Source of the DNA: Corallococcus praedator
GTDB taxonomy: Bacteria; Myxococcota; Myxococcia; Myxococcales; Myxococcaceae
NCBI RefSeq assembly: GCF_003612125.1
Contig: NZ_RAWI01000038.1
Location: forward strand, 1 to 39,984
Length of the DNA stretch: 39,984 nucleotides
Reading direction: 5' to 3'
Positions within the stretch are counted from its first letter, which is position 1, and each line of letters begins with the position of its first letter. The notes under the pieces were generated by a model. That model had not been told where the DNA came from and made no database searches. It saw nothing but the letters and a program-made list of their open reading frames with translations. Below are positions 1 to 7,339 of the stretch, in pieces. The position numbers and the translations under genes are program-made.

Positions 1-1
1 G

Positions 2-337
2 CTGCTGGGGATGGGGCTCGGGTTGCTTGCCTTCACGGGGCACCCGTGGGGACTGGCATTGGCGCTGACGCTCATGCCGCTGGGGACCGCGTTCACGTTT
101 CCGTGCGTGACGGCCCTGCTCTCCCGGCACGCGGCGGACACCGAGCGGGGGCGGGTGCTGGGCGTGCAGCATGCGTGGGGCGGAGTGTCGCGGGCCCTTG
201 CGCCGCTGGGGGCGGGCTGGGCCTTCGAACACCTGACGCCTGGAGCGCCGTTCTGGTTGGGCGCGGTGCTGGCCCTGACGCCGCTATTGCTGGGGCCGGC
301 CGCAGAGCCCGTCCGCGTGGAGCCTCGCGGGCAATGA
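2..337 (+). CDS. MFS transporter, C-terminal fragment (5' end outside window)
   Basis: The frame is open from base 2 and ends at TGA 335-337, giving about 111 residues of the C-terminus of a membrane protein. It contains three hydrophobic stretches (roughly residues 1-30, 60-75 and 80-100). Between them is a loop reading TERGRVLGVQHAWGGVSRALAP, which resembles the conserved cytoplasmic loop and following helix of drug/sugar-type major facilitator superfamily transporters (GxxxG pattern after an acidic/arginine loop). The final residues (VRVEPRGQ) are a polar cytoplasmic tail. An MFS exporter is the best family call, but the substrate cannot be judged because the N-terminal half is missing. 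It lies on the same strand as the toxin gene 97 bp downstream, and nothing shows that they share a transcript. Confidence 0.72.
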   Translation: MLGMGLGLLAFTGHPWGLALALTLMPLGTAFTFPCVTALLSRHAADTERGRVLGVQHAWGGVSRALAPLGAGWAFEHLTPGAPFWLGAVLALTPLLLGPAAEPVRVEPRGQ

Positions 338-434
338 ATGCCATGCCGGGGTGAGGGGCCTTGGTGCATGGGAGCGGGGATGGTAGGGGGCTCGTCGCTC
401 CTGCGTGGTGGGAGCCTGGACCCATGGGGCGCTC

Positions 435-1724
435 ATGAAGGTGTGGCGTATCGCTGCGCTGTTGCTGCTGATGACCGGGTGCGCGACGGCGCGGGTGGTG
501 AACCTCGACACCGGGCAGGGCAAGCCGATTGTCTACACGCCTGTCGAGACCGCGCCGGTCAAGATTGATGAAGAGGCCTTCAAGGACGCGGTCACACGGC
601 TCATCCTGGACATGAAACTGGAGGTCGCGCTCCCGGAGGCTGCACAGGAGGGGCGCTCCCTGCTGGCCTCCACGGGAGGGATTGTCGAGGGCGCGCGGGG
701 CCGCCCGGTGGCTGGGTCGGATGAGAGGATTTGCCAGCGGCAGGGCGACCCGGGCAGATGTCTGGGCCTGCTGCCGGGGGGCTTCGCCCTGGGGCCGATG
801 GAGCGGCGGATGATGGCGCTCTCCTTCGCGCTCGATACGGTGTGGGAGGGGGTGGAGGAGGCACTCGAGGACCTGCTGAACCCCGCCGCGCTGCGGGTGA
901 TGGTCACGTCGATGATTGGCAGTGCGTTGGTGATGTTGGTCGCGCCCGAGCCCATCACGAAGGCCATCGCGCTCGCGTTGACGGCTTCCCTCATCGCGTA
1001 CCTGGGCACCGGGCCGGTGTGGAACCTGGGGCAGGGCTTCCTTCAACTCATGGATGAATCACAGGCTGCGCGGGACCTTTCCGCGTTGAAGAGTGCGGGA
1101 CACCGGTTCGGAAGGGTGCTCGGGGACAATGGAGCCCGGGTCTTGGTGCTTGTCGCGATGACCGCGCTGGGCGGCAAGCAGGCGATGGCCGCGCAGGGAC
1201 CGAGGCTGCCGGGCTTCGCACAGGCGAGCCTGCGGGCGCGGATGGAGGGTGGGTTCCAGTTATCGAGCGTGTTGGCGGGGGAGGTGCACTCCCTCTCCCT
1301 GTCGTCGGCGGGAGTGCTCAACGTCGCGCTCGCACCGACCGCGGTCGCGGCCGTCGCGATGGGGCCCGGAAGCGAGATGCAAGGGGACCCTGAGGGTGAC
1401 ATCCACCACATCTGCACGGACAAGAACGAGGTGTCCGATGCGTCGGGTGGACCTTGGACGCCGATCTTCGAACCCTACTTCGAGCAGGCCGGACTGAGCT
1501 TGAGTGACACGGCGAATCTGGTGCGGATCCAGGGCCATCGAGGTCCTCATCCGGCCGAGTATCATCAGGCGGTGCTCACGCGTATCAATGATGCCATGGC
1601 GGGATGCCGGGGGGCCGCACAGTGTCGGGCCGCCTTGGTTGATGTGCTCGCGGAGATTGCGCGAGACCTCACGACAGCGGGCACCCGGCTGCGTAAGCTC
1701 ATTACAAAGAATCCCGGAGCTTGA
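435..1724 (+). CDS. SitA-like polymorphic toxin lipoprotein with C-terminal AHH nuclease domain
   Basis: This is a 429-residue predicted lipoprotein. I chose ATG 435 over ATG 405 because it gives a clean type II signal peptide (MKVWRIAALLLLMTGC) with lipidated Cys16. Residues about 150-195 form a hydrophobic stretch that could help membrane passage. The C-terminus carries an AHH-type treble-clef nuclease signature: His324-His325 in HHICTDKNEV, then NLVRIQGHRGPHPAEYH with His368, His372 and His377. In myxobacteria, lipoproteins of the SitA families carry exchangeable toxin tips and pass to neighbouring cells by TraA/B-dependent outer membrane exchange. Membership in that group, perhaps SitA5, is inferred from architecture. 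The predicted immunity gene starts 4 bp after the stop. In short samples counted by eye, about one third of codons in the nuclease region end in A/T, against about 13% near the N-terminus, consistent with tip replacement. The signal peptide, lipobox and nuclease motif are seen; the nuclease activity and delivery route are inferred. Confidence 0.82.
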   Translation: MKVWRIAALLLLMTGCATARVVNLDTGQGKPIVYTPVETAPVKIDEEAFKDAVTRLILDMKLEVALPEAAQEGRSLLASTGGIVEGARGRPVAGSDERICQRQGDPGRCLGLLPGGFALGPMERRMMALSFALDTVWEGVEEALEDLLNPAALRVMVTSMIGSALVMLVAPEPITKAIALALTASLIAYLGTGPVWNLGQGFLQLMDESQAARDLSALKSAGHRFGRVLGDNGARVLVLVAMTALGGKQAMAAQGPRLPGFAQASLRARMEGGFQLSSVLAGEVHSLSLSSAGVLNVALAPTAVAAVAMGPGSEMQGDPEGDIHHICTDKNEVSDASGGPWTPIFEPYFEQAGLSLSDTANLVRIQGHRGPHPAEYHQAVLTRINDAMAGCRGAAQCRAALVDVLAEIARDLTTAGTRLRKLITKNPGA

Positions 1725-1728
1725 CGCG

Positions 1729-2301
1729 ATGGAACGACATTTCTTTGACCTGAACATCGACGTCTACGTTCCCGGGCGCTGGTATTTCAAGACGCCAACC
1801 ACGCCTGACGGTCAGCCACTGGAGGACCCCTGGGTCTTTACGAACGGGGAGTCCATTGCTCCGCCGGGGAGGCTGCGCATCCCGCTTTCTCGTGCCGGCA
1901 ATCCCCTGGATTTCACTTCGGCTGGGGTGGGGCTCACTCCCATTCTCAGTGCGCGAGTCGCTGCGGTGTTTCAGGAAATGGCCCTTCGTGACGTCCAACT
2001 CTTCCCCGTGGAGGTCGAGGGGCAGACCGAGTCTTACTTCCTACTGGTCGTGGCGCGCACAGTTCGTTGCCTTGACGAGGTGAGAAGTGAGGAGGTCCGA
2101 CTCTGGATGCCAGAGCATGGTCGCCCTGAGAAGGTTGGGCAGTACCGGACTGTTTCCGGGTTGCGCATCGATACATCGAAGGTTTCCGACGAGCGCGTGT
2201 TCCGGTTGTGGGGATTGCACTCAGCGCTCATCGTTGATGGGGAACTCAAAACCGCACTGGAGCGGCTTGGAATGGTGGGCGGGCGTTTCGTCGAGGTCTG
2301 A
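1729..2301 (+). CDS. Imm11-family immunity protein (cognate of the AHH toxin)
   Basis: This encodes 190 residues with no signal peptide or membrane segment, so it is predicted cytoplasmic. The start at ATG 1729 follows the toxin TGA by 4 bp, and the frame upstream has no plausible coding content. The sequence (an FFDLNIDVYVPGRWYF opening, a central ILSARVAAVFQEM segment, and VQLFPVEVEG followed by a FLLVVARTVRCLDEVRSE block) resembles the Imm11/DUF1629 immunity family, which typically sits next to polymorphic nuclease toxins. Its proposed job is to bind and neutralise the AHH nuclease in the producing cell and its kin. Codon use is visibly more A/T-rich at third positions than in surrounding genes (13 of the first 49 codons by hand count), which suggests recent acquisition with the toxin tip. 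The family call rests on recognition by eye; the pairing rests on position. Confidence 0.75.
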   Translation: MERHFFDLNIDVYVPGRWYFKTPTTPDGQPLEDPWVFTNGESIAPPGRLRIPLSRAGNPLDFTSAGVGLTPILSARVAAVFQEMALRDVQLFPVEVEGQTESYFLLVVARTVRCLDEVRSEEVRLWMPEHGRPEKVGQYRTVSGLRIDTSKVSDERVFRLWGLHSALIVDGELKTALERLGMVGGRFVEV

Positions 2302-2305
2302 ATAG

Positions 2306-2326
2306 GCGTCCCCGCCTGACGGACGC
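2306..2326. terminator. Possible weak bidirectional terminator hairpin
   Basis: Arms GCGTCC (2306-2311) and GGACGC (2321-2326) form a perfect 6-bp GC stem with a 9-nt loop. It fills the 37-bp gap between two convergent genes, the immunity gene and the glutathione S-transferase. There is no T-tract on either side. Position supports a termination role, but the stem is short. Confidence 0.33.
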
Positions 2327-2338
2327 GCTCCTTCCGGC

Positions 2339-2983
2339 TCAGGCCCCGTGCGACTCGAAGGGCTTCATCTGGGCCGCCAGGGCCCGCTGGAACGCAGGAC
2401 GCGCCTCACAGCGCTCCTTGTAGGCCTTCAGCGTAGGCTCGCTGTCCAGCAGGTCGGTGTGACGGAGGATGCGGAGCACCGTCGTCATCAGCAGGTCGCC
2501 CGCGGTGAAGCGCCCTTCCAGGTACTCACGGTCACCCAGCCACACGGCGAGTTCCTTCAACCGACGCCGGACCGCCTTCTCCACGTCCGGACGGTGGAGC
2601 TTCGCCCACTCCTTGTCGGGGGCGAAGAGGTCGATTTCCGCGAGCTGCTGGACGCGGATTTCAATTGAGTTGAGCGCCGCGAACATCCAGGTGATAGCAC
2701 GCGCCCTGCCTGCCTCATCCCTGGGAAGGAGGACGTCGCTCCGGGACGCGATGTGGAACACGATTGCTCCTGATTCGAAGAGGGCAAGGCCCTCTTCCTC
2801 GAACACCGGGACCTGACCAAAGGGCTGGAGTTCGCGGTAGTCGGCGGAGGCCTGTACCTCCGGGTCGATCAGCCGTGCCTCGTAGGGCATCCCAGCCTCC
2901 TCGAGTGCCCACCGGACCCGGAGGTCGCGCACCACTCCCTGTGCGAACGGCGGCACCCACTTGAAAGCGCTGATGCGGATCAT
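2339..2983 (-). CDS. Glutathione S-transferase family protein
   Basis: This 214-residue protein has the usual cytosolic GST length and two-domain layout. Residues 1-80 form a thioredoxin-like N-terminal domain with the cis-proline strand (QPFGQVPVFEEEG) and the following glutathione-binding turn (LFESGAI). The rest is an all-helical C-terminal domain with the conserved N-capping box region (GRFTAGDLLM). It would conjugate glutathione or a related thiol to electrophiles, or act in thiol exchange, in the cytoplasm. The active-site residue near the N-terminus is not a clear Cys; the KWVPPFAQG stretch could present a Ser/Tyr/Gln-type site. ATG 2983 begins directly with the beta-alpha unit (MIRISAFKW). 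The gene is monocistronic by appearance and converges on the immunity gene. The substrate is unknown. Confidence 0.88.
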   Translation of the reverse strand: MIRISAFKWVPPFAQGVVRDLRVRWALEEAGMPYEARLIDPEVQASADYRELQPFGQVPVFEEEGLALFESGAIVFHIASRSDVLLPRDEAGRARAITWMFAALNSIEIRVQQLAEIDLFAPDKEWAKLHRPDVEKAVRRRLKELAVWLGDREYLEGRFTAGDLLMTTVLRILRHTDLLDSEPTLKAYKERCEARPAFQRALAAQMKPFESHGA

Positions 2984-3042
2984 GTCGCGGTTTCTCCCTG
3001 AGCCATGAGCGGCTGTGGAGGGCGACTCTCGCCACGCGACCA

Positions 3043-3120
3043 GGGATGCTCAACATCATCCGTGGAGCTTCACGGGATGCTGAACACGGCGCGTGGGCTT
3101 CACAGCATGGCTGACGCAGC
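3043..3120. repeat. Short imperfect direct repeats, about 30-bp period
   Basis: GGGATGCT-(C/G)AACA occurs at about 3043 and again at about 3074. The unit CGTGG(A)GCTTCAC occurs at 3061 and again at 3092. Together they look like two to three degenerate copies of a 30-bp unit in the gap between the small lipoprotein gene and the glutathione S-transferase. No protein frame explains them. The copies are short and diverged, so chance similarity is possible. Confidence 0.35.
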
Positions 3121-3148
3121 GTGTGAAGAGCCGTGGTCCTGGCGCGCG

Positions 3149-3649
3149 CTATCGGAAGGAGTCGACGACGTAGGCTGCGGCGGTGGAACCCTCCAGGATG
3201 GCGGTTCCAGGCTTCGACTCGGGCAGCTTGCGCATCTGGTCCCGGCTGAGGCGGGCCACCGCGCAGAGGGGGATCTTCTCGCTGTCGGGCGGGTGTGCTT
3301 CGTAGTACCGGATGACCACTTGCGGTCCACCCGTCCAGACCTGCCCGTACAAGCGAGTGGTCGCTTCGAGCGTCCCGAAGTCGTCCTTGAGGATGCTCTC
3401 CACCGGCCCGTCGTAGAGCGTGACCCGCTTCGCATCAAGCTGGTTCGCGTCGAGGTCCACCCAGGAGGCATCCCCGACATGCAGCTTGAGGTAGCGCATC
3501 GCCTTCCGGGCTTCCTCCGAGCATTCCTGCGGACCCGGCGTGCCATCCGCGCGCAGTGCCACTCCGGTCGTCGCAGGACAGCCGGAGGCCGTAGCGAGGA
3601 TCGCGATGGCGCCGAACAGGAGGGTTTCGCGGAGGAGCATGACCCTCAC
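3149..3649 (-). CDS. Small secreted lipoprotein of unknown function
   Basis: The frame gives 166 residues from GTG 3649. An internal ATG at 3640 (163 residues) has GAGGG a few bases upstream and is an equally good start. The N-terminus MLLRETLLFGAIAILATASGC is a signal peptide with a lipobox ending at Cys, so the product should be a membrane-anchored periplasmic or outer-membrane lipoprotein. The mature part is about 140 residues, mixed alpha/beta, with two further cysteines (in PQECSEEA and PLCAVAR) that could form a disulfide. I recognise no enzymatic motif. It starts 3 bp (GTG) or 12 bp (ATG) after the stop of the DUF2381 gene, so the two are almost certainly one transcript. Such small lipoproteins commonly follow DUF2381 genes in myxobacteria. 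Confidence 0.75.
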   Translation of the reverse strand: MRVMLLRETLLFGAIAILATASGCPATTGVALRADGTPGPQECSEEARKAMRYLKLHVGDASWVDLDANQLDAKRVTLYDGPVESILKDDFGTLEATTRLYGQVWTGGPQVVIRYYEAHPPDSEKIPLCAVARLSRDQMRKLPESKPGTAILEGSTAAAYVVDSFR

Positions 3650-3651
3650 TT

Positions 3652-4583
3652 CTACTTCCGAATGAGGGTGTGATCCATCGTCACAGCCACTTGGAGAAGG
3701 CCGTCATCGCGGAAGATCTGGAGGGCGAGATCCGTGAGCTGTCCCTCGGTCGTTTCAAAGGCGCTCTTGTCCGCCACGACCGCGATGGTTCCTGTCTGGC
3801 CCGGCACGATGGTCGCGCGATTCATGCGCAGGGCAAAAGGACGCGACGTCGCGTGGGTGAAGTCACGGGTCAGAGAGGCGCCGTCGAATTTCCAGGGACC
3901 GCCGTAGTAGGTGTTCTTCAAGGTGATTACGGCGGCCGCCTTGCCAGGGCCTGAGAAGACTTCGACCGAGATGTCCATGTCTTCGCGGGCCAGTCGCAAG
4001 AACCGCGTCTTGCGAAACGGCGTCTTCCTCCACTCGCCGTTGGTGAGCAGCGTCGCGTAGGCGTGGTCGGCGGAGTTCTCCTCTTTCTTGAGCCGCTCGT
4101 TCTCATCGCCCAGCTTGCGCTCCCGCTTGAGCGAGTCGTACAGCGACGACAGGACCGCGTCGTAGCTCTCCGTGTCCCGGAACACGTTCACCTGCTGGTC
4201 CGTCCAACCCCAATCCTCAAGGACGGGTCGCTTCACCAGGAACGCGAACTCGGTCCCGTCCACGAGCGTCACCCGCAGCGGCACGGCCTCCCCCTCGTCC
4301 AGGTCCCGAAGCGGTTCGAGCACCACCTTCCTTCCGCCCACGAGCGGCGCCTCGAAGCGTCCCTCCCAGCCCAGCAGACGCGTCTTCGCGGGATCGACGT
4401 CCTGTTCGAAGCGGAGGGCCGTCAGCACCTGTCCGGCGACGTACACGCTGTGCGCTTCCTGTCCCGGGTGCTCCGAAATCTTGAGGGTCCGGACCGCGCG
4501 ACCTTGCCGTCCCGGGCCATGGCCACGGACGCCATCAGGAGGAGCAGCAGGCCGCACCGGGCGGAGAATGGGTTGCGCATCAT
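3652..4583 (-). pseudogene. DUF2381 (TIGR02268) family protein, disrupted by a single-base frameshift
   Basis: The body (from about 4494 down to TAG 3652) encodes a typical DUF2381 sequence, a family found mainly in myxobacteria. It has an N-terminal beta-rich part (RTLKISEHPGQEAHSVYVAG), a charged helical stretch (LKRERKLGDENERLKKEE) and a C-terminal beta domain ending DDGLLQVAVTMDHTLIRK. No start codon with a signal peptide exists in that frame. The expected signal peptide, from ATG 4583 or 4580 (MRNPFSARCGLLLLLLMASVAMA then RDGKVAR), is present upstream in a different frame, which stops shortly afterwards. Restoring one C in the CC at 4494-4495 (one G in the coding strand) joins the two into a 310-residue protein reading KVAR-VRTLKIS. 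This could be a real null allele or a sequencing deletion. The function of the family is unknown; a secreted protein is expected. The small lipoprotein gene follows immediately. Confidence 0.8.
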
Positions 4584-4692
4584 CCGGGCAACCTACCAGG
4601 GCGGTTCCAGAAGCAGCAATCCCGTGTGTTTGATTGGCTGTCGCGCGGGTGCACGGCTGTCCGAGAAGGAAGGTGGTGTAGATCCATGGCCC

Positions 4693-5949
4693 ATGAACCC
4701 CGCCCGCTCCGTCCTTTCCCCAGGCCTGCTCTGCCTCCTGCTGTGGATGCCCTTCGAGGCCCCGGCGCAGACCCCCCGGCCCCGTGCGCGGGCCAGTGAT
4801 CTGGGCATTCCCTTTGGCGGAACACCGGGAGCGCTCAATGCCATCACGGATGTGAAGGGCGTGGAGGTGGGCCACACGACGCTCAACTCCGGCGCGGCCA
4901 CGCCCGGCTCTCCACAGGTCCGGACCGGCGTCACCGCCGTGCTTCCCCGCGGCCGGGACGCGGTGGCGCAGCCGGTCTTCGCGGCGACCTACGCCTTGAA
5001 CGGCAGCGGCGAAATGACCGGCACGCACTGGGTGAAGGAGTCGGGGCTGCTCTCCGGCCTCGTGATGATCACCAACACGCACGCCGTGGGCGCCGTGCAT
5101 GAAGGCGTGATTGCCTGGTCCCAGAAGCGCAACCTGACCTGGGAGCTCGGGCTGCCCGTGGTGGCGGAGACCTGGGACGGCCTGCTGAACGACATCGACG
5201 GCTTCCACGTCCGGCCCGAACACGCGATGCAGGCCCTGGACGCCGCGCGACCGGGCCCCGTGCCCGAGGGCTCCGTCGGCGGCGGGACGGGGATGATCTG
5301 CCATGGCTTCAAGGGCGGCATCGGCACGTCGTCCCGCAGGCTCACGGTGGAGCAGGGCGGCTACACCGTCGGCATCCTGGTGCAATGCAACTACGGCAGC
5401 CGGCGGCTCTTCTCCGTCGCCGGAGTGCCCGTGGGCGAGGACCTCACAGACCTGCGCGCCTGCTACACGGGGCCCGAAGCGCCCAAAGGGCCCTTCTTCT
5501 CCCAGATGAAGCCCTGCTCGCAGCGCGCGAGCCTCAAGCCCACGCATCCGGAAGGAATGGGCTCCATCATCGTGGTGGTCGCCACCGACGCGCCGCTCCT
5601 GCCGCACCAGTTGGAGCGCGTGGTCCGGCGGGTGCCGCTCGCACTGGGCAAGATGGGCGGTCTGGGGGAGAACTTCTCCGGCGACATCTTCCTCGCGTTC
5701 TCCACCCAGCCCGTGCCGACCGCCAGCGTCGCCAGCGTCGGCATGCTCGACAACGAACGCATCACCCCGCTCTTCGAGGCCACCGTGCAGGCCACCCAGG
5801 AGGCCATCCTGAACGCGATGCTCGCCTCCGACACGATGACCGGGAACCAGGGCGCCCGGGTGTATGGCCTGCCGCACGAGCGACTCGTGAAGTCCCTGCG
5901 CAACGCCGGACGGCTGCCCCCGGCCCCGAAACCGAAGCAGGGCGGATGA
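4693..5949 (+). CDS. P1 family peptidase (DmpA/BapA-like aminopeptidase), secreted
   Basis: This 418-residue protein belongs to the P1 N-terminal-nucleophile family. These enzymes are made as precursors and self-cleave before a Ser that becomes the N-terminal nucleophile of the beta subunit. The cleavage motif is visible as EGSVGGGTGMICHGFKGG, with the scissile Gly193-Ser194. Flanking family signatures are RASDLGIPFGGTPGALNAI at the start of the mature protein, YALNGSGEMTGTHW, and NTHAVGAVHEG. Relatives release N-terminal D- or L-amino acids or cleave beta-peptides. An N-terminal segment (LSPGLLCLLLWMPFEAPAQ, about residues 8-26) looks like a cleavable signal peptide, so it should act in the periplasm or outside the cell. 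I chose ATG 4693 because the signal peptide starts there. It is transcribed divergently from the DUF2381 gene, with 109 bp between them. Confidence 0.9.
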   Translation: MNPARSVLSPGLLCLLLWMPFEAPAQTPRPRARASDLGIPFGGTPGALNAITDVKGVEVGHTTLNSGAATPGSPQVRTGVTAVLPRGRDAVAQPVFAATYALNGSGEMTGTHWVKESGLLSGLVMITNTHAVGAVHEGVIAWSQKRNLTWELGLPVVAETWDGLLNDIDGFHVRPEHAMQALDAARPGPVPEGSVGGGTGMICHGFKGGIGTSSRRLTVEQGGYTVGILVQCNYGSRRLFSVAGVPVGEDLTDLRACYTGPEAPKGPFFSQMKPCSQRASLKPTHPEGMGSIIVVVATDAPLLPHQLERVVRRVPLALGKMGGLGENFSGDIFLAFSTQPVPTASVASVGMLDNERITPLFEATVQATQEAILNAMLASDTMTGNQGARVYGLPHERLVKSLRNAGRLPPAPKPKQGG

Positions 5950-6073
5950 CAATGGCGCGGCGCGGACTTCCTCGCCTCCAGCCGCTGCGCCATGCTGCTT
6001 CGCGAGCGACCTTCGCCACGTCCCCGATGCGGGGGCGTCCGCTGGGGGCGCGTGCGCTGGAAGGGGATGCGGG

Positions 6074-7264
6074 ATGGAGTTGACGGGAGAGTACGGACCT
6101 CCGCGGGACGAGCAGGAACTGGCCGCGGTGGTGGACATCACCACGCAGGCTTTCGCCATGGTCGCCGCGGACGCCGAGGGTGTGGTGCGCAAGAACCACG
6201 CGGCGCAGTTGCTGCGCCTGCTGCGTCACGACGGACAGGTCGCGGCGACGCTCACCCTCATCCGCATGGCCCAGTTCCTGGGCGGCCGCTCGGTGCCCAT
6301 GATTGGCGTGGGGGGCGTGGGCGTCGCGCCCGAGCACCGGGGCGCCGGGGCCGCCACGCGCCTCTTCCATCACTTCCTGCGCGAGATGCGCGATGAAGGG
6401 GCGCCGCTGTCGGTGCTCTATCCCGCCACGCAGCCGCTCTACCGGCGCGTGGGCTACGAACAGTCCGGCGCGCGGTATGAAATCCACGTCGATGCCTCCG
6501 CGCTGGAGCTGGGGGAGCGCTCGCTGACGCTGCGGCCCATGCGGCCCTCGGACGAGGCGGCGGTGGACGCGTGCTACCGGCGCTTCGCCTCCCAGCGCCA
6601 CGGCTGGTTGGACCGGGGTGACTACATCTGGCGGCGCGTGCGCACGCCGCGCCAGGACACGGCGCACGGCTTCGTCGTGGAGGGCGCCTCCGGCCTGGAG
6701 GGCTTCGTCTACCTCGTCCGGAGCCTCGCGCCGCAGGGGGCCGTGCCCAAGCAGGTGCTGAAGCTCAACGACCTGGTGGCCACCACGCCCGCCGCCGCGC
6801 GCCGGCTCTTGCGCTTCCTGGGCGACCACCGCTCGCTGGCGCAGGACGTGGTGTGGTTCGGCGGCGCGGACGAGCCGCTCCTCGCGCTGCTGCGGGAACA
6901 GACGTACCAGCTGAAGCTGTCCATGCACTGGATGACGCGGCTTTTGAACGTGCCCCAGGCGCTGGAGGCTCGCGGCTGGCCCCCGGGCCTGTCCGGCGCG
7001 CTGCACCTGGACGTGGCGGACGACGTCCTCCCGGACAACCAGGGGCGCTTCGTGCTGGAGGTGGAAGGCGGCGCCGCGCGCGTGCGCAAGGGCGGAGACG
7101 GGCGGATGCGGCTGCACGTGCGCGCCCTGGCCCCGCTCTACACCGGCTTCCTCACGCCCCGGGCATTGCAGCTCGCCGGGATGCTGGAGGCGGACGAGGC
7201 GTCGCTCCAGGTGGCCGGCGCGCTGTTCTCCGGGCCCGCGCCGTCCATGCGCGACATGTTCTGA
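6074..7264 (+). CDS. Eis-like GNAT N-acetyltransferase
   Basis: This 396-residue protein matches the three-part architecture of the Eis/enhanced intracellular survival family. There is an N-terminal GNAT domain with an acetyl-CoA-binding loop (VGGVGVAPEHRGAGAATRL, about 79-97), a second degenerate GNAT domain (about 145-285) and a C-terminal SCP2-like domain. In mycobacterial Eis, a Tyr acts as general acid and the free carboxylate of the C-terminal Phe acts as base. Here Tyr123 and Tyr128 lie in the corresponding QPLYRRVGYEQ segment, and the chain ends exactly in Phe (SMRDMF). Eis enzymes acetylate amines such as aminoglycosides at several positions; the native substrate here is unknown. The start at 6074 has AAGGGG upstream. 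It is cytoplasmic, with no signal peptide. The peptidase gene ends 124 bp upstream on the same strand. Confidence 0.88.
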   Translation: MELTGEYGPPRDEQELAAVVDITTQAFAMVAADAEGVVRKNHAAQLLRLLRHDGQVAATLTLIRMAQFLGGRSVPMIGVGGVGVAPEHRGAGAATRLFHHFLREMRDEGAPLSVLYPATQPLYRRVGYEQSGARYEIHVDASALELGERSLTLRPMRPSDEAAVDACYRRFASQRHGWLDRGDYIWRRVRTPRQDTAHGFVVEGASGLEGFVYLVRSLAPQGAVPKQVLKLNDLVATTPAAARRLLRFLGDHRSLAQDVVWFGGADEPLLALLREQTYQLKLSMHWMTRLLNVPQALEARGWPPGLSGALHLDVADDVLPDNQGRFVLEVEGGAARVRKGGDGRMRLHVRALAPLYTGFLTPRALQLAGMLEADEASLQVAGALFSGPAPSMRDMF

Positions 7265-7339
7265 CGGCGGCCAGGACGCGGCTACCCGTGGCCGGCCGGG
7301 AGTGGTAGGAGCGGCGCTGTCTGGCTGGGAGGTTGTCAC

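Noticed and set aside
405-434. Upstream ATG 405 as the toxin start
   Set aside because: It adds MVGAWTHGAL before a complete lipoprotein signal peptide, which would disrupt export.
3652-6192. A minus-strand open frame of 846 codons running through the P1 peptidase region
   Set aside because: Only its last 280 or so codons are the DUF2381 body. The rest is the antisense shadow of the P1 peptidase in high-GC sequence, with composition unlike a protein, so it is not a fusion gene.
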